Source: Runella sp. SP2 (GTDB lineage: Bacteria > Bacteroidota > Bacteroidia > Cytophagales > Spirosomataceae). From it: 64,000 bases of DNA. The DNA is taken from positions 6,065,501-6,129,500 of the forward strand of contig NZ_CP031030.1 of the NCBI RefSeq assembly GCF_003711225.1, read 5' to 3'. The translations under genes and the position numbers were made by a program. The notes beneath the pieces were generated by a model, which was not told where the DNA came from, searched no databases, and worked only from the letters and a program-made list of their open reading frames with translations. Positions 19,051-27,734 of the stretch are shown piece after piece (positions within the stretch are counted from its first letter, which is position 1; the number at the start of each line of letters is the position of its first letter).

Positions 19051-19159
19051 TCGCAGATGCGCACAGATTAAATCCCCGCAGATGGACGCAGATTAATAAC
19101 TACATACGTCCGTTGTTCAGCGGAAATCTGCGTTTGTAATTCAGCGGCTTTCTGCGGGT
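19051..19159. repeat. CGCAGAT-type intergenic repeat with self-complementary arms
   Basis: The stretch contains several CGCAGAT-like units (CGCAGATGCGCACAGATT, then CCGCAGATGGACGCAGATT). The complementary units AATCTGCG and TTCTGCGGG follow, so the ends can fold back. Repeats built on 'CGCAGAT..ACGCAGATT' are common between genes of Bacteroidota and some cyanobacteria. It lies between convergent murI and the FtsX-like permease. No gene is present. Confidence 0.6.
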
Positions 19160-19209
19160 AAAAAATGAAATTATTTACTTGACTCTTCATTCGGTAGGGC
19201 AAAAATAAC

Positions 19210-20445
19210 CTATTCTTCTGCTAGCGTCCGTGACAGATTAATGCGATAAATGCCGATGGAAGGAATGGCTGCGGCCAAAATTCCAATCAAAATAGCACCA
19301 CCAAACAACCAAATTTCTTCGCTCAGAAGGCTAAAGTCAGAGAACGAGTAGTGATAGTCTGACTCGGCAGCGCGGCTAAATAACCACAACCCTACGCGAC
19401 TCAACAGCACTCCCGCTACGTATCCTGCTACGCCAAGCATGATTCCTTCGAGCAAAAGCATCACAAAGAGTTTGGTACGGGTTGCGCCCATGGAAAGCAT
19501 CAAGGCCATTTCGTATTTACGTTCTTTCAACGAGTTGTAAAGCGAAATAAACACACTCACGCCCGCAATCAAGATGATAATCAGGGCAATAGCGCGCAGG
19601 GTGTCGATACCAACACCGAGCATTGAAAACAAGCGATTGATTTCAAACGCTACCGAAGCGGCCTGCATTTTGGTGTTTTCGTTGATAAAACGAGGCAAAG
19701 CAACCATGCCCATTGGGTTACGAAATTTAATCAACATGCTCGTAATTTCCTGGCTTGGATCGTCGGTTTGGGTAGAGTCGTCGTCCATGAGCAAGTCGGT
19801 TACGTTGGCACCTTGGCCTGGTGTTTCGGCATGTTCGTGAATGGCCCAAACGCTGGAGAGGTCTGTCAAAATCAGTTGGTCAATCACCGAATTATTGGTT
19901 TCAAAAATCCCCACAACCTTGTATTTTTTGTCGCCATGTACGTCGTCCATGTTGTCGAAACCGTGGCCTCCTGCAAATACATCTCCTACTTTAAGCCCCG
20001 TAATGCGCGCTACTTTCGCACCGATGGTTGCTTCCATCGCTTTTTCAAAAAGTCGCCCTTCTGATACATTAGCTTCAAAATGTTTAGGGTATTTGGGATT
20101 GGTTCCTACGATGCGAAACGAGAGATAATTGTCGCCCATCGACAACGGAATCGCGGTTTTAACCAGCGGATTTCGCATTATTTTTTGTGCTTCGTCGAGC
20201 GAAATATTCCCCGTTGGAGAATCGATTTGGTAAATACTCGACAAAATAAGCTGCAAAGGACTGCCTTTAGCCCCTACAACCATGTCGATGCCTTTGATAT
20301 TGCGGCGAAATTGCTCGTCAAGTTGTTTGTTGAGAAGTAACAACAACGAAATGATACCAATTCCGAGCGTCATGAGTAAGGCACTCAGAAAACTATTGAG
20401 TTTTTTATCTTTGAGATTGGCCCAGCTAATCTTGAAAAGGTTCAT
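19210..20445 (-). CDS. FtsX/MacB-type ABC transporter permease
   Basis: This 411-residue inner-membrane protein has one N-terminal transmembrane helix (residues about 18-40; ALLMTLGIGIISLLLLL) and a periplasmic MacB-PCD-like domain (about 45-270). Three C-terminal helices follow (about 280-305, 330-355, 375-400), with the FtsX signature YNSLKERKYEMALMLSMGA before the second. This is the LolC/MacB/FtsX topology used in lipoprotein release or mechanotransmission. No ATPase gene is adjacent, so its nucleotide-binding partner must be encoded elsewhere. The substrate is unknown. Confidence 0.88.
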   Translation of the reverse strand: MNLFKISWANLKDKKLNSFLSALLMTLGIGIISLLLLLNKQLDEQFRRNIKGIDMVVGAKGSPLQLILSSIYQIDSPTGNISLDEAQKIMRNPLVKTAIPLSMGDNYLSFRIVGTNPKYPKHFEANVSEGRLFEKAMEATIGAKVARITGLKVGDVFAGGHGFDNMDDVHGDKKYKVVGIFETNNSVIDQLILTDLSSVWAIHEHAETPGQGANVTDLLMDDDSTQTDDPSQEITSMLIKFRNPMGMVALPRFINENTKMQAASVAFEINRLFSMLGVGIDTLRAIALIIILIAGVSVFISLYNSLKERKYEMALMLSMGATRTKLFVMLLLEGIMLGVAGYVAGVLLSRVGLWLFSRAAESDYHYSFSDFSLLSEEIWLFGGAILIGILAAAIPSIGIYRINLSRTLAEE

Positions 20446-20645
20446 CGGTGTATAATCGGATAAAGAAAATGAGTTACCAAAGTTACGGATAGATGAGGTG
20501 ATAGACGGTATTCGTTGATGATATTTTATTGGGACTCGGTGTTAGTTGATGTAAGTCAGTTAGTTAGCGTGATATTCATCATACTTAAAACAAGCCGACA
20601 AAACTACCTTGAGCTATCAGTTCAAACCAATAAACACTTATCACA

Positions 20646-21488
20646 ATGAAAAAGATACTAGTTCCAACCGATTTTTCTGGTTTTGCCAATAACGCCCTCG
20701 AAGTGGCTGCCGATATAGCTTTGAAAACAAATGCCTCAATTATGCTGCTTCATGCCAATGAAAAAATGGTCACAGCTACGCCGTTGGCGGAGTACTATTT
20801 GTACGACAAAGCCATTGAGGATGAGTATCTTGACATGGTTAATGAAAGTTTGAAAAAGACCCTCGCTGAGATAGCAGACAACGATAAATTTGCGCGGGTT
20901 AAAATTGAAACGGCCGTAATTGGTGGCCCGATGGTCAGCGTGATTGAAGAAGTGGTAAAAGACCACGCCATTGACCTGATTGTGATGGGAACACGCGGTG
21001 CTTCGGGTATGGAAGAGTTTTTTATTGGTTCTAATACCGAAAAAGTAATTCGTCGTGCTCCATGCCCTGTATTGGCCGTGCCCAAAGCGGTTACATCGTT
21101 TAACAAAATTGTGTTCCCGACAACTTTGAAAGATGATCAAAAAGGAGCATTTAGTGCCTTGGCCGAGTTACAAGATATTTTCCACGGAGAAATAACGTTG
21201 CTCTACCTCAATAATCCAAGCAATTTGAAAGACAACGCCGCGATTGAAGCGCGTAAAAATGAATTGTTGAAAGCAGCGGGCTTGGGTAAAGCAACCCTCT
21301 TTGTGTCGGATGCTGACGTCTTTAATGAAGAAGAAGCGATTTTGGATTTTGCGCACCAACAAAAAGCCGATTTGATTGTGATGGCTACGCACCAACGCCG
21401 CGGATTGGCGCACATGTTTATGGGAAGTATCACGGAAGATACCGTCAATCACTCTGATATTCCTGTGCTTAGCATTAGTATTCGATAG
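20646..21488 (+). CDS. Tandem universal stress protein
   Basis: This 280-residue cytoplasmic protein has two USP domains. Domain 1 (1-145) begins KKILVPTDFSGFANNALEVA and has the ATP-binding pattern GTRGASGMEEFFIGSNTEKV (G-2x-G-9x-G-S/N). Domain 2 (about 150-280) ends ATHQRRGLAHMFMGSITE, DIPVLSISI. Domain 2 lacks the first-strand DxS motif (FPTTLKDD), so it may be degenerate in nucleotide binding. It is a single gene with a strong terminator after it. A stress or starvation role is known for the family only in general terms. Confidence 0.92.
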   Translation: MKKILVPTDFSGFANNALEVAADIALKTNASIMLLHANEKMVTATPLAEYYLYDKAIEDEYLDMVNESLKKTLAEIADNDKFARVKIETAVIGGPMVSVIEEVVKDHAIDLIVMGTRGASGMEEFFIGSNTEKVIRRAPCPVLAVPKAVTSFNKIVFPTTLKDDQKGAFSALAELQDIFHGEITLLYLNNPSNLKDNAAIEARKNELLKAAGLGKATLFVSDADVFNEEEAILDFAHQQKADLIVMATHQRRGLAHMFMGSITEDTVNHSDIPVLSISIR

Positions 21489-21497
21489 CAGAAGTGT

Positions 21498-21567
21498 CAG
21501 TGGTTACTTATAACCACTGGCGAGGTTTCTCAAAACCGAGTGCCACAAGGTTTTGAGAAACCTTTTT
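21498..21567 (+). terminator. Double hairpin terminator after the USP gene
   Basis: The first stem is CAGTGGTTA/TAACCACTG (21498-21519). The second is GGTTTCTCAAAACC (21524-21537) with GGTTTTGAGAAACC (21549-21562), perfectly complementary and followed by five T. The second is a strong intrinsic terminator. Confidence 0.8.
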
Positions 21568-21568
21568 C

Positions 21569-21591
21569 GGGATGTGAGCATCCCTCAGCAC
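21569..21591 (+). repeat. Dispersed hairpin repeat, variant copy
   Basis: GGGATGTGAGCATCCC followed by TCAGCAC. It is the same element as GGGTTGTGAGCAACCC elsewhere, with the fourth stem base pair changed on both sides (T-A to A-T), which keeps the stem intact. Confidence 0.65.
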
Positions 21592-21596
21592 GATTC

Positions 21597-22187
21597 TCAG
21601 CACCGTAATTTTTTAAAAAGCCATTCTTTTTCTACTTCTTTCACTTCTGAGGGTTGAAGTGACCCCAGTTTTACGTCTTCAATCGACCAACGAACCAATC
21701 GCAACGTAGGGAAACCTACTGCGGCGGTCATGCGGCGTACTTGGCGGTTTTTCCCTTCGTGAAGCGTAAGGGCTATCCAACTTGTCGGGATATTTTGGCG
21801 AAATCGTACGGGAGGATTACGTTCGGGCAATAGTGGTTCATTGACCAATTGCTGTACTTTGGCGGGCAAGGTCGCGTGTGGTTTTCCATCAATCGAAATC
21901 GTTACGCCTGTTTGAAGTTGGCGGCAAGCTTCCTCCGAAATTTGCCCATCCACCTGTACAAAATAAGTACGCTGATGTTTAAACTTAGGATTGAGCAGGC
22001 GGTTGTTCAGAAAGGTGTCGTTGGTTAAAAGTAGTAACCCTTCGCTATCAGCATCGAGGCGACCAACGGGGTAAATATCTTTCGGGAAGTCAAACGGTAA
22101 ATCAGCCAACGTGGGCTTGTCGCCTTCCTTTGAGAACTGTGACATCATTCCGTAGGGCTTATAAATCAGGAAGTAACGGTATTTCAT
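21597..22187 (-). CDS. rluE: RsuA/RluE-family rRNA pseudouridine synthase
   Basis: This 196-residue protein converts a uridine in rRNA to pseudouridine. The N-terminus YFLIYKPYGMMSQF is the RsuA/RluE motif. The catalytic Asp is in VGRLDADSEGLLLLTND near residue 62, and the C-terminal substrate motif is LHEGKNRQVRRMTAAVGFPT. It lacks an S4 domain and is short, as in RluE (23S U2457), so RluE is the best assignment. Its ATG (22187-22185) overlaps the TGA (22186-22184) of the RES toxin remnant, so it may once have been coupled to the toxin-antitoxin operon. Confidence 0.9.
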   Translation of the reverse strand: MKYRYFLIYKPYGMMSQFSKEGDKPTLADLPFDFPKDIYPVGRLDADSEGLLLLTNDTFLNNRLLNPKFKHQRTYFVQVDGQISEEACRQLQTGVTISIDGKPHATLPAKVQQLVNEPLLPERNPPVRFRQNIPTSWIALTLHEGKNRQVRRMTAAVGFPTLRLVRWSIEDVKLGSLQPSEVKEVEKEWLFKKLRC

Positions 22188-22430
22188 TTAAAAAATCGGC
22201 TATCGAACGAAAAGGGAATACTTTCCACCACCTTTACTTCTTTCATCCTTGGGTGGTTCGGATTGATGAGGTAATTGAATGACATAGGAACAATCACCGA
22301 AGGAATCGCCATTACCGGCGAAGATTGTTGCTTAAACCAGTGGTTAGTAAATTGTTGAGTTGTAGGCGAAGTATAAATGCTATCCCAACCGTGAAAACTT
22401 GGCTTTTTGAAGGCGAAAAACGTGTATCAT
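22184..22430 (-). pseudogene. RES-domain toxin remnant (internal deletion and frameshift)
   Basis: ATG at 22430 begins a typical RES N-terminus, MIHVFRLQKAKFSRLG, followed at once by TAG. One base out of frame, the C-terminal part continues uninterrupted as IYTSPTTQQFTNHWFKQQ, then VPMSFNYLINPNHP, ending FSFDSRFFK with TGA at 22184. These ends match RES NAD+-degrading toxins of about 150-160 residues. Only about 80 codons remain, so roughly 70 residues containing the GGRWN and catalytic Arg/Tyr region are missing. The toxin must be inactive. The start directly abuts the antitoxin stop. Confidence 0.85.
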
Positions 22431-22910
22431 CTAAATGTAAACGCCGTACTCGATGCGTCCTAGGGCAGTTTCTACTACGTTTAAGCCCGTGATTGTGGCC
22501 AATAACTGAATCGGGGCTTCCCCATTCATGGTTCGCAAGGGGCGTCATAGCCAGCGCTGAAACTTTTCTCGGCTCTCAAAAACGGCTTCTCCGTATTGAA
22601 GAATTTTCTTTAGTTGCAATAGCCGATCAGAGGCGCTGGCATCAAGACGGGCGTCTTCTTTGTAGAGATGATAAGTACGTTCTGACAGGTTTAAAATTCG
22701 GGCCATTTCGCGGTCATTGAGGTCATAGACATTGGCCAACGCATCGGCGTCGTTTTTAGTAAGACCTTCTCGCGTTTTTTCGATGAGTAAAAAAGGGTCA
22801 TCGAAGGTCAACAACAGAAAAGACGATTGTTGAGGTTGTGTAATCATGCCTTGGTTATTTGACACAAATATAGCTGCAATTTGGCACACTTTTGTTCCTG
22901 AGAACCGCAA
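22431..22910 (-). pseudogene. Xre/MbcA/ParS-type antitoxin with in-frame TGA
   Basis: The frame gives an HTH-like N-terminal domain (LTKNDADALANVYDLNDREM, RILNLSERTYHLYK) and then FQRWL, TGA (22547-22545). In the same frame it continues RPLRTMNGEAPIQLLATITG, NVVETALGRIEYGVYI, TAG (22433-22431). The second part is the C-terminal DUF2384/MbcA toxin-binding domain. One nonsense codon therefore splits an otherwise complete antitoxin of about 138 residues. The likely start is ATG 22847 (MITQPQQSSF), because the 21 upstream residues look non-conserved. A truncated DNA-binding protein could still be made from 22545-22847. It lies immediately upstream of the damaged RES gene. Confidence 0.85.
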
Positions 22911-22916
22911 AGCGCT

Positions 22917-24098
22917 TTAAACCTTCTCAATAATCATAGCCGAAGCGCCACCTCCACCGTTACAAATAGCGGCGAGGCCGTATTTTCCTCCTTTTTGCGT
23001 GAGTACATTTTGAAGTGTAACGACGATACGTGCACCCGAGCAGCCAAGTGGGTGGCCCAGCGACACTGCTCCACCAAACACGTTGGTTTGTTCGTGCGAT
23101 ATGCCCATTTCTTTCATAAAGGCCATCGTCACCACCGAAAAGGCTTCGTTTACTTCAAAATAATCAATATCGCTTATACTCAGTCCTGCTTTTTTGAGGG
23201 CTTTGGGCGCAGCAACGGTAGGGGCAGTGGTAAACCATTCGGGCTCATGCTCGGCATCGGCAAACGACACAATGCGTGCTAATGGCGTGATGCCAAGTTC
23301 TTTGACTTTGGCTTCGCTCATCAAAATCGTCGCCGCTGCTCCGTCGTTGATAGTGGAAGCATTGGCCGCAGTCACGGTGCCCTCTTTCGTAAAAGCAGCC
23401 CGAAGTGACGGAATTTTGTCAAATTTTACATTTTTATATTCTTCGTCTTGAGCAAACGTAGTAGGGTCGCCTTTTTTCTGCGGAATTTGAACGGGCACGA
23501 CTTCCTGCTGAAAATTCCCCTCGCTCCAAGCGGCGGCACTTCGTTGGTAAGAAGCAATGGCAAACGCATCTTGCTCTTCGCGACTGAAACCGTATTTGCT
23601 GGCGGTCGCATCGGCGCATACGCCCATGGCCATGCCGCCATAAACATCGGTAAGGCCGTCTTTGGCAAGGCCGTCGATGAAGGTTCCGTTGCCGTAGCCG
23701 TAGCCACCAAAACGGGCTTTGTCGAGGTAAAACGGAATTTGGGACATGTTTTCCATTCCTCCCGCCACTACCACATCGGCGTCGCCGAGTAGGATGTCTT
23801 GGGCGGCCATCATCATGGCTTTCATGCCCGAAGCACACACTTTATTGACGGTTGTACAAGTGGCGTTTTTGCTAAGTCCTGCAAAGATGGCTGCTTGGCG
23901 CGCAGGCGCTTGGCCGAGATTCGCCGAAACGACATTGCCCATATATACCGCTTGGACCAGATTGGGGTCTATGTTAGCTTTGGTAAGTGCCCCACGAATG
24001 GCGGCTGCTCCTAGTTGCGTAGCCGAAACCGTTGACAAAGAACCCCCAAAACTTCCGATGGGAGTGCGGGCCGTGGATACTATATAAACCGATTGCAT
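22917..24098 (-). CDS. Acetyl-CoA C-acetyltransferase (thiolase)
   Basis: The 393-residue thiolase condenses two acetyl-CoA or cleaves 3-ketoacyl-CoA. The nucleophilic Cys is in VNKVCASGMKA near residue 88. The C-terminal motifs are VNEAFSVVTMAF (His/Asn region), GGAVSLGHPLGCSGAR (His and second Cys) and CNGGGGASAMI. The start is placed at ATG 24098 (MQSVYIVSTARTPIGSF). The frame is open up to 24140, but the extra residues are not thiolase-like and a promoter element lies at 24138-24145. No beta-oxidation operon partner is adjacent. Confidence 0.94.
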   Translation of the reverse strand: MQSVYIVSTARTPIGSFGGSLSTVSATQLGAAAIRGALTKANIDPNLVQAVYMGNVVSANLGQAPARQAAIFAGLSKNATCTTVNKVCASGMKAMMMAAQDILLGDADVVVAGGMENMSQIPFYLDKARFGGYGYGNGTFIDGLAKDGLTDVYGGMAMGVCADATASKYGFSREEQDAFAIASYQRSAAAWSEGNFQQEVVPVQIPQKKGDPTTFAQDEEYKNVKFDKIPSLRAAFTKEGTVTAANASTINDGAAATILMSEAKVKELGITPLARIVSFADAEHEPEWFTTAPTVAAPKALKKAGLSISDIDYFEVNEAFSVVTMAFMKEMGISHEQTNVFGGAVSLGHPLGCSGARIVVTLQNVLTQKGGKYGLAAICNGGGGASAMIIEKV

Positions 24099-24137
24099 GT
24101 CGATAATGAAAATAAATTGGTTTAAGATATAAAGAAC

Positions 24138-24145
24138 CAAAGGTA
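24138..24145 (-). promoter_or_regulatory. -7 element for the thiolase gene
   Basis: The minus strand reads TACCTTTG (24145-24138), predicting a start near 24131 and a leader of about 33 nt to ATG 24098. This supports the shorter thiolase start. Confidence 0.5.
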
Positions 24146-24158
24146 AAGGTTTTTCGGT

Positions 24159-25067
24159 TTGTTCAATATGACTCGACCGTATTACTGGCTTGGTGCCATT
24201 TTTGTGTTTTTTGCTGCTTTTTGTTTTGCCATGAAAGGCATTTTTATCAAGTTAGCTTTCCGTCATGAGATTGATGCGATTTCTCTTCTAACCCTGCGCA
24301 TGGGGTTATCTGCACCGTTTTACGGACTCATCGCATGGCGGCTTTCGTCCCAAAAAGACAACGTTCGTTTTACTCCCAAACAATGGCTTTGGGTGGCTTC
24401 GATGGGAGTCACGGGCTACTATTTTGCGAGCTATTTCAACTTTTTGGCTTTCCATTACATTACAGCGAGCTTGGAGCGCATTTTATTGTTTATTTATCCA
24501 ACGTTTGTGTTGTTAATCAATGCTTTTTTTCGGAAAAAGGCGATTACCAAACTTCAAATAGGAGCAGTCGCGCTGACTTATACGGGTATCGTGCTGGCTT
24601 TTGCCCAAAACGTAGATTCATCCCAGCAAAAGGACTTGTTTTGGGGTTCTTTTTGGGTGATTATCAGTGGTTTGGTTTATGCGGTTTATTTGGTGGGAAG
24701 TGATAAGATTATCTCCCAAATCGGTGCTCAAAAATTCACGGCCTACGCCATGATAGCCGCTACTGTACCAACGGTCGTCCATTGTTTTGTGGAAAATGGG
24801 TTGCACATAGGCCATTTTCCGCCGGAAGTTTATTGGATTGGGCTGGTAATGGCACTGTTTATTACAGTACTTCCTTCGTTTGCTTTGACCGAGGGAATTA
24901 AACGAATAGGCTCAGGAAACGCCTCCATCATTGCTAGTATTGGCCCTGTTTTTACCATTTTTGTGGCAACAGTCGTATTGGATGAACAAATTTCAGCCTT
25001 ACAAATTTTCGGAACGCTGCTGGTGTTGCTAGGAGTGTTTTTGATTGGTTGGAAAGGCAATAAATAG
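24159..25067 (+). CDS. EamA/DMT-family transporter
   Basis: This 302-residue protein has about ten hydrophobic helices in two EamA repeats. The first begins FFAAFCFAMKGIFIKLAFR; the second runs from about residue 155 (FWVIISGLVYAVYLVGSDKI) to the C-terminal LLVLLGVFLIGWK. The motif GNASIIASIGPVFTIFVA near residue 250 is typical of the family. These inner-membrane carriers export or import small metabolites; the substrate cannot be predicted. ATG 24168 (MTRPYYW) is an alternative start three codons in. Confidence 0.88.
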   Translation: MFNMTRPYYWLGAIFVFFAAFCFAMKGIFIKLAFRHEIDAISLLTLRMGLSAPFYGLIAWRLSSQKDNVRFTPKQWLWVASMGVTGYYFASYFNFLAFHYITASLERILLFIYPTFVLLINAFFRKKAITKLQIGAVALTYTGIVLAFAQNVDSSQQKDLFWGSFWVIISGLVYAVYLVGSDKIISQIGAQKFTAYAMIAATVPTVVHCFVENGLHIGHFPPEVYWIGLVMALFITVLPSFALTEGIKRIGSGNASIIASIGPVFTIFVATVVLDEQISALQIFGTLLVLLGVFLIGWKGNK

Positions 25068-25078
25068 GAATGCCGAGG

Positions 25079-25134
25079 GTCGAGTGCAGAATGTCGAATG
25101 GTGAACATTTTTTATTCGACATTTTGCACTCGAC
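25079..25134. repeat. Long inverted repeat, TGTCGA family, copy 1
   Basis: The arms at 25079-25099 and 25114-25134 (21 nt each) pair with only one or two mismatches: GTCGAGTGCAGAATGTCGAA against TTCGACATTTTGCACTCGAC. The loop is 14 nt. It follows the EamA gene and can act as a terminator. Related copies lie at 26610-26674 and 53194-53250. Confidence 0.7.
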
Positions 25135-25156
25135 ATTCTATTCGACGATTACAGTC

Positions 25157-25179
25157 GGGTTGTGAGCAACCCTCAACAC
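25157..25179 (+). repeat. Dispersed hairpin repeat copy
   Basis: GGGTTGTGAGCAACCC plus TCAACAC. It has a six-pair stem with a TGAG loop and follows the TGTCGA-family inverted repeat, as the copy at 26675 does. Confidence 0.65.
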
Positions 25180-25213
25180 AGATAAAATACCGCATTCGAC
25201 ATTTAAAAAAAGG

Positions 25214-25221
25214 TAATTTTG
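25214..25221 (+). promoter_or_regulatory. -7 element for the DUF2254 gene
   Basis: TAATTTTG lies 23 nt before ATG 25245 and matches TAnnTTTG. Confidence 0.5.
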
Positions 25222-25244
25222 GCGGAACGTAATTTTTTGCCAAA

Positions 25245-26609
25245 ATGCTTTTCCGTCGATTGTATAAATTCCATGAGCAGGTCAAATCAAGCTGGATATG
25301 GCTGATGCTTACTTCTTACATCATTACCGCTCTTCTGAGCATTGTGTTACATGGTTGGCAACCAGGCCAAAAAGGGGTGTTGTTAGACGGCTACCTGACG
25401 GCGTTGGCAGGAATTTTGACAACCATCGTGGTAACTACCTTCTCGTTTGTGTTTGTGGCTTTGCAGTTGGCTTCCGTACAGTTTTCGCCCCGCATTATCC
25501 GCTCCTTTTTTGAATACGACCACTTTAGCCGTTTCTTTTTGTGGTCGTTTTTGGCTTGTGTAGGGTACTTGATGGGGCTTCAGTATTTCGGCTGGTCAGA
25601 GGCATCGTTGATTTATCCAAAATTTGGTATCGTCGGTAGTTTTTACCTGATTTTGATGGTATTCCCTTTGTTTATTCACCACATTGTTGGCAATATCAAT
25701 GCCTCCAGCATTACCCAAAATATTGCCCGTCGCACCATTGAAGAAATTGACGAATTGTACGAGTCGATAACTCCTTCCGAAGCCAAAACAGGAAAAGTAC
25801 GAATCCTAGCCCCCGTAAGTGGTTATTTGGATTCCATTCGTTACGAGGCATTGGAGGCCTTGTTTCCGTTGGAAAAAGAGGTAAAAATGACCGTTCGACC
25901 GCACATCGGGAGTTTTGTGATTAAAGGAGGCGTACTCGCCGATATTGATTGTCCGCCCGCGATGCGCGATTTTTATGCACAGCTGATAAAGCCGATTCAG
26001 GGTTGTTTTGTCATTGATAAGTTCCGAAGTTATAAACAAGACATTCCGTTTGGGATTCGCCAATTGGTGGACATTGCCATCAAAGCCATTTCGCCCGCGG
26101 TCAATGACCCAACGACGGCCCTCAATTGTATCGACTACCTTGGTTCGATTATCCAACGGGCTGCGCAAAGCGAAGCAAATTCGCGGGAAGCTAAGCTGTT
26201 GGCCCAAAAGAACATTCACATACGAGAGTTTAGCTTTGAGCAATTGGTGGATTTGGCGTTTGACCAGATTTATTTTTGGGGAAAAGAAGATTATATCGTA
26301 GTACGGCATTTACTGAAAACCATCACGAATTTACTACCTTTTATGCCTTCAGAAGAGAAGCTAAAAGTGCTGCTTCGGCAGGTAGAAGATCTTGAATTAC
26401 AGTACCTTCACGATGAAGAACAAAAAGGGAAATTAACCGCAACTTTTCCCCGAAAAGAACACCGCAATAGCCTCCGCGACCATTTGGCCGAATTTTATGA
26501 AGGTGCCCTGGAAGCAATCGGTGAAAAAACACCCACTTCAGTGGCACTTGCTGGGAAACAAGCACAATTTCGTAGTTCATTAAAAGCAGTAGCCAAATGC
26601 TATGAATGA
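25245..26609 (+). CDS. DUF2254 family membrane protein
   Basis: This 454-residue protein has four hydrophobic segments in its N-terminal half (about 17-38, 55-80, 98-118, 128-150) and a soluble C-terminal part. SVQFSPRIIRSFF and the later AISPAVNDPTTALNCIDYLG are the recognisable DUF2254 signatures. The biochemical role of the family is not established. The gene is monocistronic, bounded by TGTCGA-family inverted repeats on both sides. Confidence 0.88.
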   Translation: MLFRRLYKFHEQVKSSWIWLMLTSYIITALLSIVLHGWQPGQKGVLLDGYLTALAGILTTIVVTTFSFVFVALQLASVQFSPRIIRSFFEYDHFSRFFLWSFLACVGYLMGLQYFGWSEASLIYPKFGIVGSFYLILMVFPLFIHHIVGNINASSITQNIARRTIEEIDELYESITPSEAKTGKVRILAPVSGYLDSIRYEALEALFPLEKEVKMTVRPHIGSFVIKGGVLADIDCPPAMRDFYAQLIKPIQGCFVIDKFRSYKQDIPFGIRQLVDIAIKAISPAVNDPTTALNCIDYLGSIIQRAAQSEANSREAKLLAQKNIHIREFSFEQLVDLAFDQIYFWGKEDYIVVRHLLKTITNLLPFMPSEEKLKVLLRQVEDLELQYLHDEEQKGKLTATFPRKEHRNSLRDHLAEFYEGALEAIGEKTPTSVALAGKQAQFRSSLKAVAKCYE

Positions 26610-26674
26610 GAATGTCGAATTTTGAGTGCAGAACGTCGAATGGGATTTTATTCGACACTCTGCACTCGACATTC
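26610..26674. repeat. Long inverted repeat, TGTCGA family, copy 2
   Basis: GAGTGCAGAACGTCGAAT pairs with ATTCGACACTCTGCACTC, and the outer GAATGTCGA pairs with TCGACATTC. A few unpaired bases (ATTTT) lie in the left arm. It sits between convergent genes and could terminate both. Confidence 0.7.
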
Positions 26675-26697
26675 GGGTTGTGAGCAACCCTCAGCAC
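26675..26697 (+). repeat. Dispersed hairpin repeat copy
   Basis: GGGTTGTGAGCAACCC plus TCAGCAC, directly abutting the inverted repeat at 26610-26674. It ends three bases before the aldo/keto reductase stop codon at 26700. Confidence 0.65.
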
Positions 26698-26699
26698 AT

Positions 26700-27671
26700 T
26701 TATTGGCTCCAACTCGTAGGCGTGCGATCCCAGCGGTGGCCTTTGAGGGCGTCAATCAGGTCGGCGGATAGTTTTTGGCCATCCGAAGTAGCAATGTTAG
26801 CCTCGACGTTTCTGATTTTTCGCATCCCAGGAATGGTCGTCGCCACGTCTGAGTTGTTTAGAATGAACCGTAAAGCCATTTCGGGCATATTCATACCCCC
26901 AGGAATCAACGGGCGCAGGGCGTCGGCGTGTTCTACGCTCGAAATCAAGTTTTCGGGTACAAAATACGTACTACGCCAATCGTTTTCAGGGAAAGTCGTT
27001 TCTTTGGTAAATGTCCCCGTGAGTGTTCCTTCGTCGAAAGGCACCCGCGCAATCACGGCCACGTCCAGCTCACGGCAAAGGGGGAAAAGATTATCTTCGG
27101 GCGCTTGGTCGAAAATATTGTAAATGACCTGAACGGCTGAAATCAAGCCTGTGCGAAGGGTGTTCAATACATTATCAGGTTCCCAGCGATTGACACTAAT
27201 CCCCCAGTGTTGTACTTTGCCTTCACGCGTGAGTTGTTCAATCGCCTTTTGCCATTCTTCGTGTTGTGCCCATTGGTCTTCCCATACGTGAAACTGTTGT
27301 AAATCAATGGTTTCAATACCAAGGTTTTTGAGGCTTTTTTCGGTGTATTCCACAATGTGCGAGGCAGGAAAGCACTCTTCCAAGCTGTATTCAGGCTTCG
27401 ATGGCCATTTGAAATTCTTGGGAGGGATTTTGGTGGCGACGTACAACCGCTTGTCGGTATGGCGCTTCACGAGTTGGCCGAGTACTTGTTCGCTTTGCCC
27501 TGCGCCGTAGCCCCAAGCCGTGTCAAAAAAGTTACAGCCCAATTCCACCGAGCGGTCGAGGGCAGTGGTGTATTCGTTTTCTTCGGAGCCAGTCCAGCCT
27601 GCCAAGCCCCACATTCCGTAGCCGATTTCGCTTACTTGCCAATCGGTTCTTCCAAATCTTCGGTATTGCAT
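26700..27671 (-). CDS. Aldo/keto reductase
   Basis: This 323-residue (alpha/beta)8 NADPH-dependent oxidoreductase begins MQYRRFGRTDWQVSEIGYG. The family motifs are GCNFFDTAWGYGAGQSEQVL (catalytic Asp and Tyr), VATKIPPKN (catalytic Lys) and GIETIDLQQFHVW (the His position). The NADPH-binding end is ALRFILNNSDVATTIPGMR. The frame is open 51 codons further upstream, but that sequence does not look like the family, so ATG 27671 is chosen. The substrate is unknown. It is divergent from the AsmA-like gene. Confidence 0.92.
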   Translation of the reverse strand: MQYRRFGRTDWQVSEIGYGMWGLAGWTGSEENEYTTALDRSVELGCNFFDTAWGYGAGQSEQVLGQLVKRHTDKRLYVATKIPPKNFKWPSKPEYSLEECFPASHIVEYTEKSLKNLGIETIDLQQFHVWEDQWAQHEEWQKAIEQLTREGKVQHWGISVNRWEPDNVLNTLRTGLISAVQVIYNIFDQAPEDNLFPLCRELDVAVIARVPFDEGTLTGTFTKETTFPENDWRSTYFVPENLISSVEHADALRPLIPGGMNMPEMALRFILNNSDVATTIPGMRKIRNVEANIATSDGQKLSADLIDALKGHRWDRTPTSWSQ

Positions 27672-27734
27672 TTGTGTTGGTACGATTTTTTCAGCTAAAA
27701 GTAGTGTATATTGTCGTGTTACTTTCCAACAGTC

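Noticed and set aside
19051-19159. CRISPR-like appearance of the CGCAGAT repeats
   Set aside because: Units are short, irregular and partly inverted, with no uniform spacers and no cas genes nearby.
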